DNA of 64,000 nucleotides from Ureibacillus thermophilus (GCF_004331915.1 NZ_CP036528.1:632467-696466); one strand, 5' to 3'; shown: positions 22,951 to 32,194, counted from the first letter of the stretch. Translations and numbers: made by a program. The notes: generated by a model from the letters alone, not told the origin.

Positions 22951-23744
22951 TGGAGAAAATGATTTTTGGACGTTTTATCCCTGGAAATTCCTTCGTCCAT
23001 CAGTTAGATCCACGTTCCAAACTGATCTTTACCTTTGTTTTTGTCATTATTGTTTTCTTGGCAAATAATGCAATTACCTATGGTTTATTATTAGCGTTTA
23101 CTTTGTTTGTCATTTTAATTTCCAAAATCCGCTTATATTTCTTAGTGAACGGATTAAAGCCGGTAATTCTGTTGATCATATTTACGTTTCTTATCCATAT
23201 TCTCTTCACGAGGGAAGGAAATGTCCTATTTGAACTTGGCTTTTTAAAAGTATATGAAGGCGGATTGCGGCAAGGATTTTTCATTTCCATCCGGTTCGTT
23301 GTTCTGATCTTTATCACAACAATCTTAACATTAACAACTTCGCCAATTTCTATTACAGATGGACTAGAAGTCTTATTGAATCCGTTAAAAAAATTAAAAT
23401 TGCCAATTCATGAGTTGGCATTGATGATGTCCATCGCTCTCCGTTTTATTCCAACGTTGATGGATGAAACGGATAAAATTATGAAGGCGCAAATGGCAAG
23501 AGGCTCCGACCTAGGTTCAGGGCCTATAAAAGATCGGATTAAAGCGGTTGTTCCGCTGTTGGTTCCGCTGTTTGTTAGTGCCTTTAAACGAGCTGAAGAT
23601 TTGGCAACAGCAATGGAAGTTCGAGGCTATCGTGGGGGAGAAGGTAGAACTCGGTACCGCAAACTAAAATGGGATGCGAAAGATACGATTTGCATCTTTG
23701 CGCTAGTTTTCATAACGGCCCTTTTAGTATACTTCCGCAGTTAG
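22947..23744 (+). CDS. ecfT: ECF transporter transmembrane protein EcfT
   Basis: 265 residues with several membrane helices and the two cytoplasmic Ala-Arg-Gly coupling motifs, seen as ARG in QMARGSDLG and the related VRG in MEVRGYRGG. It links the ATPases to the substrate-binding S component. ATGA overlap with ecfA2. Confidence 0.94.
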   Translation: MMEKMIFGRFIPGNSFVHQLDPRSKLIFTFVFVIIVFLANNAITYGLLLAFTLFVILISKIRLYFLVNGLKPVILLIIFTFLIHILFTREGNVLFELGFLKVYEGGLRQGFFISIRFVVLIFITTILTLTTSPISITDGLEVLLNPLKKLKLPIHELALMMSIALRFIPTLMDETDKIMKAQMARGSDLGSGPIKDRIKAVVPLLVPLFVSAFKRAEDLATAMEVRGYRGGEGRTRYRKLKWDAKDTICIFALVFITALLVYFRS

Positions 23745-23759
23745 AAAAGGGTGATGTAT

Positions 23760-24503
23760 TTGCGACGAATGAAAGCAGTTATTTCTTATGACGGCACTAA
23801 CTTTTCCGGCTATCAAGCGCAGCCGGGAAAGCGCACAGTGCAGTCAGAAATAGAAAAGGTGTTGACAGCCATGCATAAGGGAGAACAGGTGCGCATCTTT
23901 GCCAGCGGGCGTACAGATGCGCGGGTGCATGCGACGGGACAAGTTATACATTTTGACACGCCTCTCTCCATTCCAAGTGAAAATTATAAAATTGCGTTGA
24001 ATGCGCAGCTTCCTGGAGATGTCCGCATTTTAGAGATGGAAGAAGTTTCGCCGGATTTCCATGCCCGTTTCAGTGCAAAAGGGAAACGCTATCGATATAA
24101 ATGGAACTGTGAGGAAGTGCAAAGTCCATTCAAAAGACACTATACGGTTGAAACGAAAGGAAGAAAACCGGACGTAGGAAAAATGGCGAAAGGTGCAGAG
24201 TATATGATTGGCACCCACGACTTTACGAGCTTTTGTGCAGCGAGCACGCCAGTGGAGGATAAAGTACGCACCATTTATTCCCTTAAGTTCGAGTGGCATG
24301 ATCAGGAACTTCATATGGTGATCGAAGGAAACGGTTTTTTATATAATATGGTGCGCATCATCGCAGGCACATTATGGGAAGTGGGAATCGGAAAAAGGGA
24401 GCCGGAGTCCATCAAGGATATACTGGAATCCAAAAATCGTGAAATGGCTGGCACGACCGCTCCCCCCCACGGATTGTATTTAGAAAAAGTGTTTTATGAA
24501 TAG
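23760..24503 (+). CDS. truA: tRNA pseudouridine(38-40) synthase TruA
   Basis: 247 residues from the TTG at 23760, which lies 8 nt after AAAAGGG; the ATG at 23754 is too close to that site. The catalytic Asp53 is in SGRTDARVHA, and GNGFLYNMVRIIAGTL is the other family signature. Modifies anticodon-arm uridines of many tRNAs. It sits downstream of ecfT in the usual Bacillus order. Confidence 0.94.
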   Translation: MRRMKAVISYDGTNFSGYQAQPGKRTVQSEIEKVLTAMHKGEQVRIFASGRTDARVHATGQVIHFDTPLSIPSENYKIALNAQLPGDVRILEMEEVSPDFHARFSAKGKRYRYKWNCEEVQSPFKRHYTVETKGRKPDVGKMAKGAEYMIGTHDFTSFCAASTPVEDKVRTIYSLKFEWHDQELHMVIEGNGFLYNMVRIIAGTLWEVGIGKREPESIKDILESKNREMAGTTAPPHGLYLEKVFYE

Positions 24504-24535
24504 AAAACAACTTACCCTTGTGTATAACATTTTTC

Positions 24536-24660
24536 TTGACTATTGCTTTAATCTATAATATTATAAGATACGGTATTTTCATTCCACTTATAAGCCCCGA
24601 ATCTTATTAGTGTGAAAATGGAAAATTAACGGTTCATGAAATCGATTAGGAGGATATATA
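24536..24660 (+). promoter_or_regulatory. rplM-rpsI promoter and L13 leader RNA
   Basis: TTGACT (24536-24541) and TATTAT (24559-24564) are 17 bp apart. The leader that follows contains CCCCGAATCTTATTAGTGTG and flanking complementary segments ATTTTCATTCC and GTGAAAATGGAA. This resembles the Bacillales L13 leader, a cis-regulatory RNA thought to bind L13 for autoregulation. I recognise it by sequence memory, not by a covariance search. Confidence 0.75.
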
Positions 24661-24661
24661 C

Positions 24662-25099
24662 ATGCGTACAACATTTATGGCGAAAGGTCATGAAGTAGAG
24701 CGTAAATGGTTAGTGGTTGACGCAGAAGGCAAAACGCTTGGGCGTTTAGCTTCCGAAGTTGCGGCTATTTTACGCGGTAAACATAAACCAATTTATACAC
24801 CACACGTTGACACTGGTGATCATGTCATCGTAATTAATGCTGAAAAAATCCAATTAACAGGTAAAAAATTAACTGATAAAATTTACTACCGTCACTCACT
24901 TCATCCTGGCGGTTTGAAAAAACGTACAGCAGGCGAAATGCTTGAAAAAAATCCAACAAGAATGATTGAACTTGCAGTAAAAGGCATGCTTCCTAAAAAC
25001 TCTTTAGGACGCAAAATGTTCAAAAAACTTCATGTTTATGCAGGACCAGAACATCCACATGCTGCACAAAAACCAGAAAGCTATGAGCTTCGCGGATAA
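24662..25099 (+). CDS. rplM: 50S ribosomal protein L13
   Basis: 145 residues, [20 protein letters not shown]. Early 50S assembly protein. AGGAGG lies 9 nt upstream of the ATG. Preceded by its own promoter and leader; followed 22 bases later by rpsI. Confidence 0.98.
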   Translation: MRTTFMAKGHEVERKWLVVDAEGKTLGRLASEVAAILRGKHKPIYTPHVDTGDHVIVINAEKIQLTGKKLTDKIYYRHSLHPGGLKKRTAGEMLEKNPTRMIELAVKGMLPKNSLGRKMFKKLHVYAGPEHPHAAQKPESYELRG

Positions 25100-25121
25100 T
25101 TAATTAGAGGAGGATATTCAC

Positions 25122-25514
25122 TTGGCACAAGTTCAATATACTGGCACAGGTCGTCGTAAAAGTGCTGTAGCTCGTGTACGTTTAGTACCTGGCGAAGGCA
25201 AAATCATCATCAACAAACGTGATGTAGAAGAATATATTCCATTTGAAACATTACGTGAAGTAATTAAACAACCATTAAAATTAACTCAAACTTTAGGTAG
25301 TTACGATGTATTAGTAAACGTGCAAGGCGGCGGTTTTACTGGTCAAGCTGGCGCTATCCGCCACGGTATCGCTCGTGCGTTGCTTCAAGTTGACCCAGAT
25401 TTCCGTTCAACTTTAAAACAAGCAGGTTTACTAACTCGTGACCCACGTATGAAAGAACGTAAAAAATACGGTCTCAAAGGCGCTCGTCGCGCACCACAAT
25501 TCTCAAAACGTTAA
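25122..25514 (+). CDS. rpsI: 30S ribosomal protein S9
   Basis: 130 residues from a [23 protein letters not shown], ending in the conserved QFSKR tail that contacts P-site tRNA. RBS AGGAGG. The gene and its terminator are intact although an integrated element starts just downstream. Confidence 0.98.
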   Translation: MAQVQYTGTGRRKSAVARVRLVPGEGKIIINKRDVEEYIPFETLREVIKQPLKLTQTLGSYDVLVNVQGGGFTGQAGAIRHGIARALLQVDPDFRSTLKQAGLLTRDPRMKERKKYGLKGARRAPQFSKR

Positions 25515-25530
25515 GATTTTATCATTTACG

Positions 25531-25570
25531 AAACCCTCAACCACTTATGGTTGGGGGGGTTCTTATTTTA
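25531..25570 (+). terminator. Terminator after rpsI
   Basis: AACCCTCAACCA pairs with TGGTTGGGGGGGTT around CTTA, followed by CTTATTTTA. Confidence 0.85.
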
Positions 25571-25607
25571 TGAGGTGCTGTGAAATCGTCCAAATTCGCA
25601 CACGTAA

Positions 25608-25635
25608 TATACATGAAATATACAGGTAGTATACA
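25608..25635. repeat. Three TATACA repeats at 11-bp spacing beside the integrase
   Basis: TATACA occurs at 25608-25613, 25619-25624 and 25630-25635, one per helical turn, between the rpsI terminator and the 3' end of the integrase gene. This is where the left attachment site and recombinase arm sites of an integrated element would lie; the function is inference. Confidence 0.4.
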
Positions 25636-25658
25636 AACTTTTTTAAAAGAAAGACAGC

Positions 25659-26684
25659 TTACTTAAGCGTGTCTATCGCTATAAGCAGCTGCTCAATGTC
25701 CTTGTGAGTATATACATTATCCGTGATGTCTTTTCCTGCGTGACCCATAATTCTTCTAATTGATAGCTTGTTTGCTCCAGCGTTGTCCATCAACGTGGCG
25801 AATGTATGCCTGCAGTCGTGAGGTCTATGGTCAAGCTCTAATTGCTCCATGATCTTCTTCCATCTTTCATGATAGTAGACGTAGTAACTCATTTTATTTC
25901 CTTCGTGATTGGTGACTAGATATTCATGCTTGGGATTCATCCTCGCTTCAATTAGATGAAGTATCTTTTTATGAATGGGAATGACCCTATTCGTTCCTGC
26001 TTCAGTTTTGAAGCCGCCCCTAAAGCATCTTTCTTCTAAACGGATATTTTCGTTTTTAATCTCAACAAGCTCTCCTGGGCGGAGACCTGTGTATATCATA
26101 ATCAATACCGTGTCGATAAAATCCAACCTATCAACGTGTTCCCACAGTTTGTTAATCTCATCCAAAGTGAATGGTTTTCTTGAACTTTTAGTATTGTTCC
26201 TCGGAAGCTCAACAAACCTTGCATAATCTTTATGAGTGAGGTCGTTTTCCATGGCGTATTTATATAATTGGTTGTATAAGATTTTTATCTTTCGTTTTGT
26301 TCCGTGGGATTTATCGCAGTTGTCTATAACTTCCTGCATGTGCGATTTTCTGATGTCGATGAATTTCATGTCATGTAAAGATTTAGACCGATTATAAGCC
26401 ATAGTGTAGCCACTCTGACTCGATTTCGACATTTTAGGGAATCTCTCTTTTTTAAATCTTTCATAAACCTCTTTAAATGTAATCTTTCCAGCTGATAAAT
26501 CGAATGGATTTTTATTGTACTCGGCCAACGCCATCATCGCTTTCGGTCTAGTTTTGTAGTAACCCAAGTATTCGTATTTTTGTTTCCCGTCATCCGTCCA
26601 TCCTGTGGTAACTCTTACAGCCCACGGCCTTCTTCTTCTCCCAGAAAGCTTGAAAACAGATCCGTATCCGTTTGGAAGTTTCAT
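25659..26684 (-). CDS. Tyrosine recombinase (phage/ICE-type integrase)
   Basis: 341 residues. An N-terminal arm-binding region (about 1-60) with GYGSVFKLSGRRRRPW is followed by a core-binding SAM-like domain (about 65-160) and the catalytic domain. Catalytic residues visible: Arg in TGLRPGELVEI, Lys in KTEAGTNR, His289 and Arg292 in HDCRHTF, His315 in MGHAG and Tyr325 in VYTHKD, so the enzyme looks active. It points toward rpsI, the usual orientation for an integrase next to attL. The remainder of its element is mostly deleted. Confidence 0.92.
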   Translation of the reverse strand: MKLPNGYGSVFKLSGRRRRPWAVRVTTGWTDDGKQKYEYLGYYKTRPKAMMALAEYNKNPFDLSAGKITFKEVYERFKKERFPKMSKSSQSGYTMAYNRSKSLHDMKFIDIRKSHMQEVIDNCDKSHGTKRKIKILYNQLYKYAMENDLTHKDYARFVELPRNNTKSSRKPFTLDEINKLWEHVDRLDFIDTVLIMIYTGLRPGELVEIKNENIRLEERCFRGGFKTEAGTNRVIPIHKKILHLIEARMNPKHEYLVTNHEGNKMSYYVYYHERWKKIMEQLELDHRPHDCRHTFATLMDNAGANKLSIRRIMGHAGKDITDNVYTHKDIEQLLIAIDTLK

Positions 26685-26765
26685 CTATTATACCAACCTA
26701 GAATGTATGTTCTGTTTTAAATTATAAGAATTGCCAGAAAGAAAACGGGCAATTAAACGATATTA

Positions 26766-27743
26766 TTATCTTTGGATTTTATAACCACCTAGAATTTTAG
26801 GTGTAGCAAGTTCCTTTCCATATCCATCTTTGAAGTAAACCATTACGGATCCGTCAGCTTTTCCTGAGTTTATAACTACTTTTTCAACAGCTGTACCCAC
26901 AGATTCAGCAAATCTTTCTTTCTCGTGTTCTGGTGTATAGTACCAAACATCGCTAACAATTACATCGACAATTCCCCAGTCATCCCCAGACATAGGTCTA
27001 ATATCAATAAGCACTCCTTCAGATACAGAAATCATTTCTGCAATAACGTTATTAAATTCATTATCAATATGCGATTTGACAGCTTCTTCACTTGGATACG
27101 CTACTGTACCACCTTCTATGGTAGCATTTTTTCCATTTAAATTATTTTCTGATGTTAGATTACCTGTTAAATTTTCTCCAACTCCGCCGTACACATCTTT
27201 AATGTGCTGTGGTTGTGGATGTTCATCAAGATTAAATCTAAACATTGCATTATAAGCAAAATATGCAGGACCCCATTCAGGTGGTATTTCAAAGTCATGG
27301 ACGATCTTGCCGTCTTTCACCTCTAAAAAGTCACTTTTTACGTTAAAATTTCCATCTATTATACTAACTTCAAATAGCGCTCCATCTAACGCATTAGTTT
27401 CGATATTTACAGTGATTTTTCCTTCTGAAGCTGTAGCTGTCATACTACCAGTAAATTCCAAGATATCTGATAAATCGTTATCCTTACTTTCGTCATCGGT
27501 TGCAGTTTCGAGTTCATCTTCAACCTCTTCATTTAATGATACATTGTCATTCGAAACTTTTTCTGCTGTTGGAGCAGTAATCGTCGCTAGAATAAATGAA
27601 ATGATAAATATGCTACCTACATATTTTAAAATACCTTTCCTAGTAGGATTTTCACTTTTTCTCAATATCAATCTTGGACTAATCAAACCAACAATAAGGA
27701 CAATAAAAGAAACGGTAAATATCAACATAAATAATCCAAACAC
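26766..27743 (-). CDS. Membrane-anchored protein of unknown function
   Basis: 325 residues from a GTG with AAAGGA 9 nt upstream. Two hydrophobic helices (about residues 2-22 and 40-58) are followed by an acidic, Ser/Asp/Glu-rich linker (about 65-95). An extracellular part then holds a likely beta-sandwich (about 96-165) and a second globular region (about 215-325). Similar proteins occur between integrase and immunity genes of Bacillus prophages, but I do not recognise a function. A host-range or exclusion role is possible. Confidence 0.7.
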   Translation of the reverse strand: MFGLFMLIFTVSFIVLIVGLISPRLILRKSENPTRKGILKYVGSIFIISFILATITAPTAEKVSNDNVSLNEEVEDELETATDDESKDNDLSDILEFTGSMTATASEGKITVNIETNALDGALFEVSIIDGNFNVKSDFLEVKDGKIVHDFEIPPEWGPAYFAYNAMFRFNLDEHPQPQHIKDVYGGVGENLTGNLTSENNLNGKNATIEGGTVAYPSEEAVKSHIDNEFNNVIAEMISVSEGVLIDIRPMSGDDWGIVDVIVSDVWYYTPEHEKERFAESVGTAVEKVVINSGKADGSVMVYFKDGYGKELATPKILGGYKIQR

Positions 27744-27856
27744 TTAAAACATTCCTTTCTAATAGTTTTATATTTTAATAGAAAATCAATTTCTATAACT
27801 AACAAATAAAAATAAATACGACTCCAGAACTTGGTATCGCTTCGTGTTGTTAAATT

Positions 27857-28108
27857 CTATTGAAGATATAAGTTGTTAAATCTTTTTAAATGCACAACTT
27901 CTCGGGGCACATTAGCCATCATCGCAATTTCGTAAATGGTGAGGTGACTATATTCTCTCATAAAGTCGTCCGGCATGAGTAGCTCAACGGCGAATTTGTT
28001 GGCTTCTATTTCGATTCTTTCGGTCGAGAATAATGTTTTTCTTTTTAGAAAAGGAGTGTTTGCATCGTGGTGTAATACTGCGTGGCCTAACTCATGAGCG
28101 CAAACGAA
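27857..28108 (-). pseudogene. ImmA/IrrE-type metallopeptidase, C-terminal fragment
   Basis: About 84 codons carrying the zinc motif HELGH (in FVCAHELGHAVLHHD), the downstream EIEANKFAVELLMPDD helix with the third ligand Glu, and the conserved C-terminal region. In mobile elements such proteases cleave the ImmR-type repressor to trigger excision. The N-terminal part is missing. The reading frame continues upstream, without interruption at the junction, into an ISL3 transposase fragment, so the chimera would be translated from a GTG at 28180 at best. Confidence 0.85.
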
Positions 28109-28619
28109 GGAGATTTTATCTTTGGCGTTTAAAGCAATCGATACTTTGGTATTGTTGGAAATGCAACAGTTTTTAGCCACGACGCTCGTTTTTCAAGTAA
28201 ACGTGGAATGACAATGTTTACAGAAATAACGCTGTTTACGCAATTTTAAATAGGTATGAAAACCTGAAACACTAGGCATTTTAATGAGAGACGTTTTAAA
28301 ACCGTGTTTAATGATTTGATCATCGAAGACATGGCCACAAGCATAACAAGCTTTTGATTGATACGTTAACGTCCCTTGAAAGACTTTCGCTTTTACTTTT
28401 TTGATCGTTTCGGTAGAACAAAAATTTTCATCAAATGTGATATTTTTGTCTTTTATATTGAGTAGGTTTCGTATAGAATGATGGTGAGACATGTGACGCA
28501 ACTCCTTTGGAAAATGTGTTTTGGCGATTACATTTTACCAGAGTTTTGTCACTGTCTCATTTTTTGTTCAAAAAAATTGGTGCTGGTTTTTACTCACCAA
28601 CACCAAATATTATAGAGCC
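28109..28619 (-). mobile_element. ISL3-family insertion sequence, truncated
   Basis: Only the 5' part remains. The outer end is GGCTCTATAATATTTGGTGT reading inward from 28619, the ISL3 type of terminal repeat. About 130 transposase codons follow, starting ATG 28501. The zinc-finger part (CYACGHVFDD and YFCKHCHSTFT) is present, but an in-frame TGA lies at 28193-28195. The frame then continues KTSVVAKNCCISNNTKVSIA until it joins ImmA near 28108. The catalytic part and the other terminal repeat are absent. The outer end lies two bases from the stop of the neighbouring dehydrogenase gene. Confidence 0.85.
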
Positions 28620-28621
28620 GT

Positions 28622-29665
28622 TTATTCAAAATCAATAATGACTTTCAATGCTTTTTCTTTGGAGGCGTTTTGGAAAGTGTCGTAAGCATCGAGAATGTTT
28701 TCAAATTTGAAGGCGTGGGTGATCAACTCTTCCACCTTGATTTTTCCGCTTGAAAGGGTTTTCAACAGCATCGGAGTTGAGCTTGTTGAAACAAGTCCCG
28801 TTGTAATGGTCACATTTCGGATCCACAAATTTTGAAGTTCCAGTTCGACTGGTTTGCCATGCACCCCAGCATTTGCAAGATGGCCGCCCGGGGCAAGAAT
28901 TTTTTGGCAGATGTCAAAAGTTGAAGGGAAACCGGCCGCTTCAATTGCTACATCTACTCCACGTCCATCCGTAAGTTCCAGGATTTGTTGAATTGCCGAT
29001 TCTGCATTTTGGGAGTTGACAGTATCTGTGGCACCAAATTTTTTTGACGCTTCTAAACGGTTATCATCCAAATCGATCATAATGATTTTTCCAGGAGAAT
29101 AAAACTGGGAAGTAATTAAAGCGGACATACCAATTGGTCCGGCACCGATAATCGCGACCGTGTCCCCCGGCTTCACTTGTCCATTCAGCACGCCGATTTC
29201 GAATCCTGTTGGCAAAATATCTGAAATCAAAACAGCTGCCTGATCGGAAATTCCTTTCGGGATATGGTACAAGGAATTATCGGCATGGGGAATGCGCACA
29301 TATTCAGCCTGGGTGCCGTTGATCAAATGCCCTAAAATCCAACCTCCATCTTCGCAATGGGCGTAAAGGGATTGTTTACAATAATGGCAGCTTCCGCAAG
29401 ACGTAATACAGGAAATGATAACCTTATCCCCTGGTTTGAAGTTTTTTACTCCGGATCCGACTTCCTCTACGATTCCTACTCCTTCGTGCCCCAAAATGGT
29501 CCCTTCTTTTACCGCCGGCACATCTCCGCTTAAAATGTGCAAGTCTGTACCGCAGATGGTTGTCTTGACGAGTCTTACGATTGCGTCACTGTCTTTTATA
29601 ATTTCCGGTTTTTCCACTTCTCTCAATGCTTTTTTTCCTGGACCTTCATAGACTAGAGCTTTCAT
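28622..29665 (-). CDS. Zinc-dependent alcohol dehydrogenase (MDR family)
   Basis: 347 residues. Catalytic zinc ligands Cys38 and His60-Glu61 (GHEGVG) are visible, with structural zinc cysteines at 90, 93, 96 and 104 (CGSCHYC). The Rossmann motif is IIGAGPIGMS, with Asp at the end of the second strand (IIMIDLDDNR), suggesting NAD+. It resembles the secondary-alcohol/isopropanol and sorbitol-like dehydrogenases of Bacilli; the substrate cannot be fixed from sequence. RBS AAAGGAGG is 7 nt from the ATG. The ISL3 end sits just after the stop. Confidence 0.9.
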   Translation of the reverse strand: MKALVYEGPGKKALREVEKPEIIKDSDAIVRLVKTTICGTDLHILSGDVPAVKEGTILGHEGVGIVEEVGSGVKNFKPGDKVIISCITSCGSCHYCKQSLYAHCEDGGWILGHLINGTQAEYVRIPHADNSLYHIPKGISDQAAVLISDILPTGFEIGVLNGQVKPGDTVAIIGAGPIGMSALITSQFYSPGKIIMIDLDDNRLEASKKFGATDTVNSQNAESAIQQILELTDGRGVDVAIEAAGFPSTFDICQKILAPGGHLANAGVHGKPVELELQNLWIRNVTITTGLVSTSSTPMLLKTLSSGKIKVEELITHAFKFENILDAYDTFQNASKEKALKVIIDFE

Positions 29666-29889
29666 GTAGCAGCCTCCTTTATTATAATTCTTTCTTTAAC
29701 ATAATATATTTTCGGAAAATTTGCAATAAATGTTTTTGGCAATTAAAAAATGGTTCTTACGTTCTTTTGGTGAAAAGTCGAGATAATTGAGAATGAGAAG
29801 CTAAAAAATTCTATTTGCACACTGATTTTCTCAATTACTCCCTCCCTATCACCAAGATTGCGTAAGAGCCAAAAATTAATTACCATCAA
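29666..29889. other. AT-rich stretch upstream of the alcohol dehydrogenase
   Basis: It holds the dehydrogenase ribosome binding site and presumably its promoter on the minus strand. No gene or clear repeat is visible. The TctA remnant starts at its right end without a start codon of its own. Confidence 0.4.
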
Positions 29890-30470
29890 CAACCATTGGA
29901 ATTGATGTGGTGACTGGGGTTGCAAGATTTACATATAACCAGTCCGTACTATACAGCGGAATAGAGTTTTTAACTGTAGCAGTAGGATTATTTGCATTAG
30001 GTGAGGTATTTAAAACTATTTTGGAAAAAGATTATAAACAAGAGGAAATTTCCAAAATCAATCGAATTATCCCGACGAAAGAAGAAATGAAGGATAGTGC
30101 AGCTCCTATTGCGCGGGGTTCGATTTTAGGATTTTTATTAGGCGTACTTCCAGGTGCAGGAGCAACGTTATCTTCGTTTTTTGCCTATTCCCTTGAAAAG
30201 AAAGTGAATAAAAAACGAGACAAATTAGGAAAAGGGTATATTGCGGGAGTGGCTGCGCCAGAGTCAGCAAATAATGCAGCTTCTTGTGGCGCAATGATTC
30301 CTCTATTAACATTAGGCATTCCAGGATCCGGTACTACAGCTATATTAATGGGTGCGCTGATCATGTATAACGTGCAGCCAGACCCCCTATTATTCCGGAT
30401 ATTGCAAAGCAAGAATGCCGCAGCCGATTGTATTTCAGGAAACTTTAGGAAAAAATACATTTGACAAAAA
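29890..30470 (+). pseudogene. TctA-type tricarboxylate transporter permease, internal fragment
   Basis: About 175 codons corresponding to the middle of TctA/TTT permeases (usually about 500 residues). It runs from the TIGIDVVTGVARFTY region through GFLLGVLPGAGATLSSFFAY, APESANNAASCGAMIPLLTL and GIPGSGTTAILMGALIMYNV. An in-frame stop lies just upstream, with no start and no N-terminal third. After PDPLLF homology stops in this frame, and another frame reads PQPIVFQETLGKNTFD. It is a deletion remnant; no TctB or TctC remains intact. Confidence 0.8.
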
Positions 30471-30490
30471 CAAGGAGATTATGTTATGTA
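30461..30490 (+). promoter_or_regulatory. Candidate promoter of the hydrogenase island
   Basis: TTGACA (30461-30466), then TATGTA at 30485-30490 (18-bp spacer) or TTATGT at 17 bp. It is the best sigma-A-like match in the 170-base spacer before the first hydrogenase-linked gene. Confidence 0.4.
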
Positions 30491-30636
30491 TTAGTTAAAT
30501 TTAATTTTCAGAAGATTATTTCAATTCTTTATATTAATATAAATTCGGTTCTCCAAAAAGGTTATTTTGAAAAAAACGTGTGTTCAATTAAATTTTTTTC
30601 ATAGATTCATAAGCTAGCAAAAGAGGAGGTGGAAAA

Positions 30637-31155
30637 TTGAGCAGCCAAAACAATGTGGTAACAATGAATAGTGAAGCTGTTTTAATGAATAAGCTGTCAG
30701 AGCCAGAGACCATTGCCCAATTAATTACCCTGCTTGATAATCTCGAAAAATTTAACGAATTATTTAGCGTCATTGAGCAATTTATTTCCCGCAGTCCAGA
30801 GATGGCGGATTCTATTAACAGGTTAATTTTGGCTTTGCGAGAGGAATTACCAAAAAACAATTTCATTAGTAATTTGAAAAAAAGCGTCGATACTTTAATG
30901 CGTATTCAAAGTCTAATTAACACTGAAGAATTCAAGAAAATTGAAGAAACCTTACTGAATGAAAGAACGCTTAAATTAGTAAGCAATTTATGCGGTTCTG
31001 TATCAGAAGCTGCTTCCAAAGAAAATTACAATGTTTCAGGCAGCTCCGGCATTTTTGTATTGTTGAAAGAACTGACAAGTCCAGAAATACAGCCTGCTAT
31101 CCATTTTGTTTTGAACTTCGCAAAAATATTTTCAAAGGAGCTTAAGAATGCATGA
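30637..31155 (+). CDS. DUF1641 family protein at head of hydrogenase operon
   Basis: 172 residues from a TTG with GAGGAGG 7 nt upstream. All helical, with the DUF1641 core (FNELFSVIEQFISRSPEMAD and SSGIFVLLKELTSPEIQPAI). DUF1641 proteins such as YrhD accompany formate dehydrogenases and hydrogenases in Bacilli and archaea; their biochemical role is not established. Its 3' end overlaps hypA by 8 bases, so it belongs to the operon. Possible partner in electron transfer or assembly (inference). Confidence 0.82.
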   Translation: MSSQNNVVTMNSEAVLMNKLSEPETIAQLITLLDNLEKFNELFSVIEQFISRSPEMADSINRLILALREELPKNNFISNLKKSVDTLMRIQSLINTEEFKKIEETLLNERTLKLVSNLCGSVSEAASKENYNVSGSSGIFVLLKELTSPEIQPAIHFVLNFAKIFSKELKNA

Positions 31156-31492
31156 ACTGTCTATTGCATATAGTCTAGTGCAATTAGCAGTAGAGACTGC
31201 AGAACAAAATCATTTAAAAAAAGTGGAAGCCCTTCGCTTAAAGTTAGGGGTATTTTCTGGTGTAGTCAAAGAAGCATTGGAGTTTTCTTTTGATATTGCA
31301 ACAGAAGGAACCATCATTGAAGGAGCCCGCTTAATTATTGATGAAATTCCATTAAAAATCTATTGTCCACAATGTGAAAAAGAGTATGTGCTAAAGAAGC
31401 CAGTTCCAGTCAAATGCCCGAAATGCAGCATTGGAACGGATCAGATTTTAGAGGGAAAAGAAATCGAATTATATGAACTAGTAGGTGGTTAA
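31148..31492 (+). CDS. hypA: Hydrogenase nickel-incorporation protein HypA
   Basis: 114 residues. The N-terminal MHELS holds the nickel ligand His2. The zinc ribbon has two Cys-x2-Cys pairs, CPQC and CPKC, at about residues 73-93. Works with HypB to load nickel into the large subunit. Overlaps the preceding gene; hypB begins two bases after its stop. Confidence 0.96.
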   Translation: MHELSIAYSLVQLAVETAEQNHLKKVEALRLKLGVFSGVVKEALEFSFDIATEGTIIEGARLIIDEIPLKIYCPQCEKEYVLKKPVPVKCPKCSIGTDQILEGKEIELYELVGG

Positions 31493-31494
31493 TA

Positions 31495-32187
31495 TTGAGC
31501 CAAGCTATTGAGCAGCCTCGCATCGTTAAAATAAGAGAGAATGTGTTGAAGAAAAATGATATTTTAGCTCGAGAATTAAGAAAGCGCTTCCAAGAACAGC
31601 AAGTTTACGTTGTCAATATAGTTTCAAGCCCTGGTTCCGGAAAAACAACATTGCTGACGGAAGTATTGGCACGGCTTAGCCAAAAATTTAATGTGGCAGC
31701 TTTAGTAGGAGATTTGGCAACAGAGAATGATGCCCATCGCCTAGAACAAAGCGGAGCAAAAGTAAAACAAATAACAACAGGAACAGTTTGTCATCTGGAA
31801 GCCCAAATGATTGAAGATTCCATAAAAAATTGGGATCTAAATCAGCTGGATTTTTTATTTATTGAAAATGTTGGAAATTTAGTTTGCCCTTCCAGTTATG
31901 ACTTAGGTGAAAATTTACGGGTTGTCTTATTCTCTACAACGGAAGGCGAAGATAAACCCGAAAAATATCCGACAATCGTCAACAGCGCCGACATTGCCAT
32001 TCTTACAAAAATAGATTTGCTAGAAGCGGTGGATTTTAATAAAGAATCATTTTATCAATCCATCTATCAATCTAGACCGAATATGAAAGTTTTTGAAGTA
32101 TCAGCAAAAAAAGATATAGGAATTAATCAATGGATGGATTTCTTAATAGAAGAAAAAATGAAAGCTTTTAAAAAAATGGAGGTGTGA
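31495..32187 (+). CDS. hypB: Hydrogenase nickel-incorporation GTPase HypB
   Basis: 230 residues from a TTG. P-loop SSPGSGKTT at about residues 44-52, the metal-site TGTVCHLE (Cys99, His100), ENVGNLVCP and the guanine motif LTKIDL. It lacks the N-terminal His-rich nickel-storage stretch and the CxxCGC motif of some homologues, so nickel would come directly from HypA or the linked nickel importer. Confidence 0.95.
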   Translation: MSQAIEQPRIVKIRENVLKKNDILARELRKRFQEQQVYVVNIVSSPGSGKTTLLTEVLARLSQKFNVAALVGDLATENDAHRLEQSGAKVKQITTGTVCHLEAQMIEDSIKNWDLNQLDFLFIENVGNLVCPSSYDLGENLRVVLFSTTEGEDKPEKYPTIVNSADIAILTKIDLLEAVDFNKESFYQSIYQSRPNMKVFEVSAKKDIGINQWMDFLIEEKMKAFKKMEV

Positions 32188-32194
32188 AGAGGTA

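Noticed and set aside
29907..30464. Functional TctA transporter
   Set aside because: Only a third of the protein is present, with a stop just upstream and loss of homology downstream; no partner subunits.
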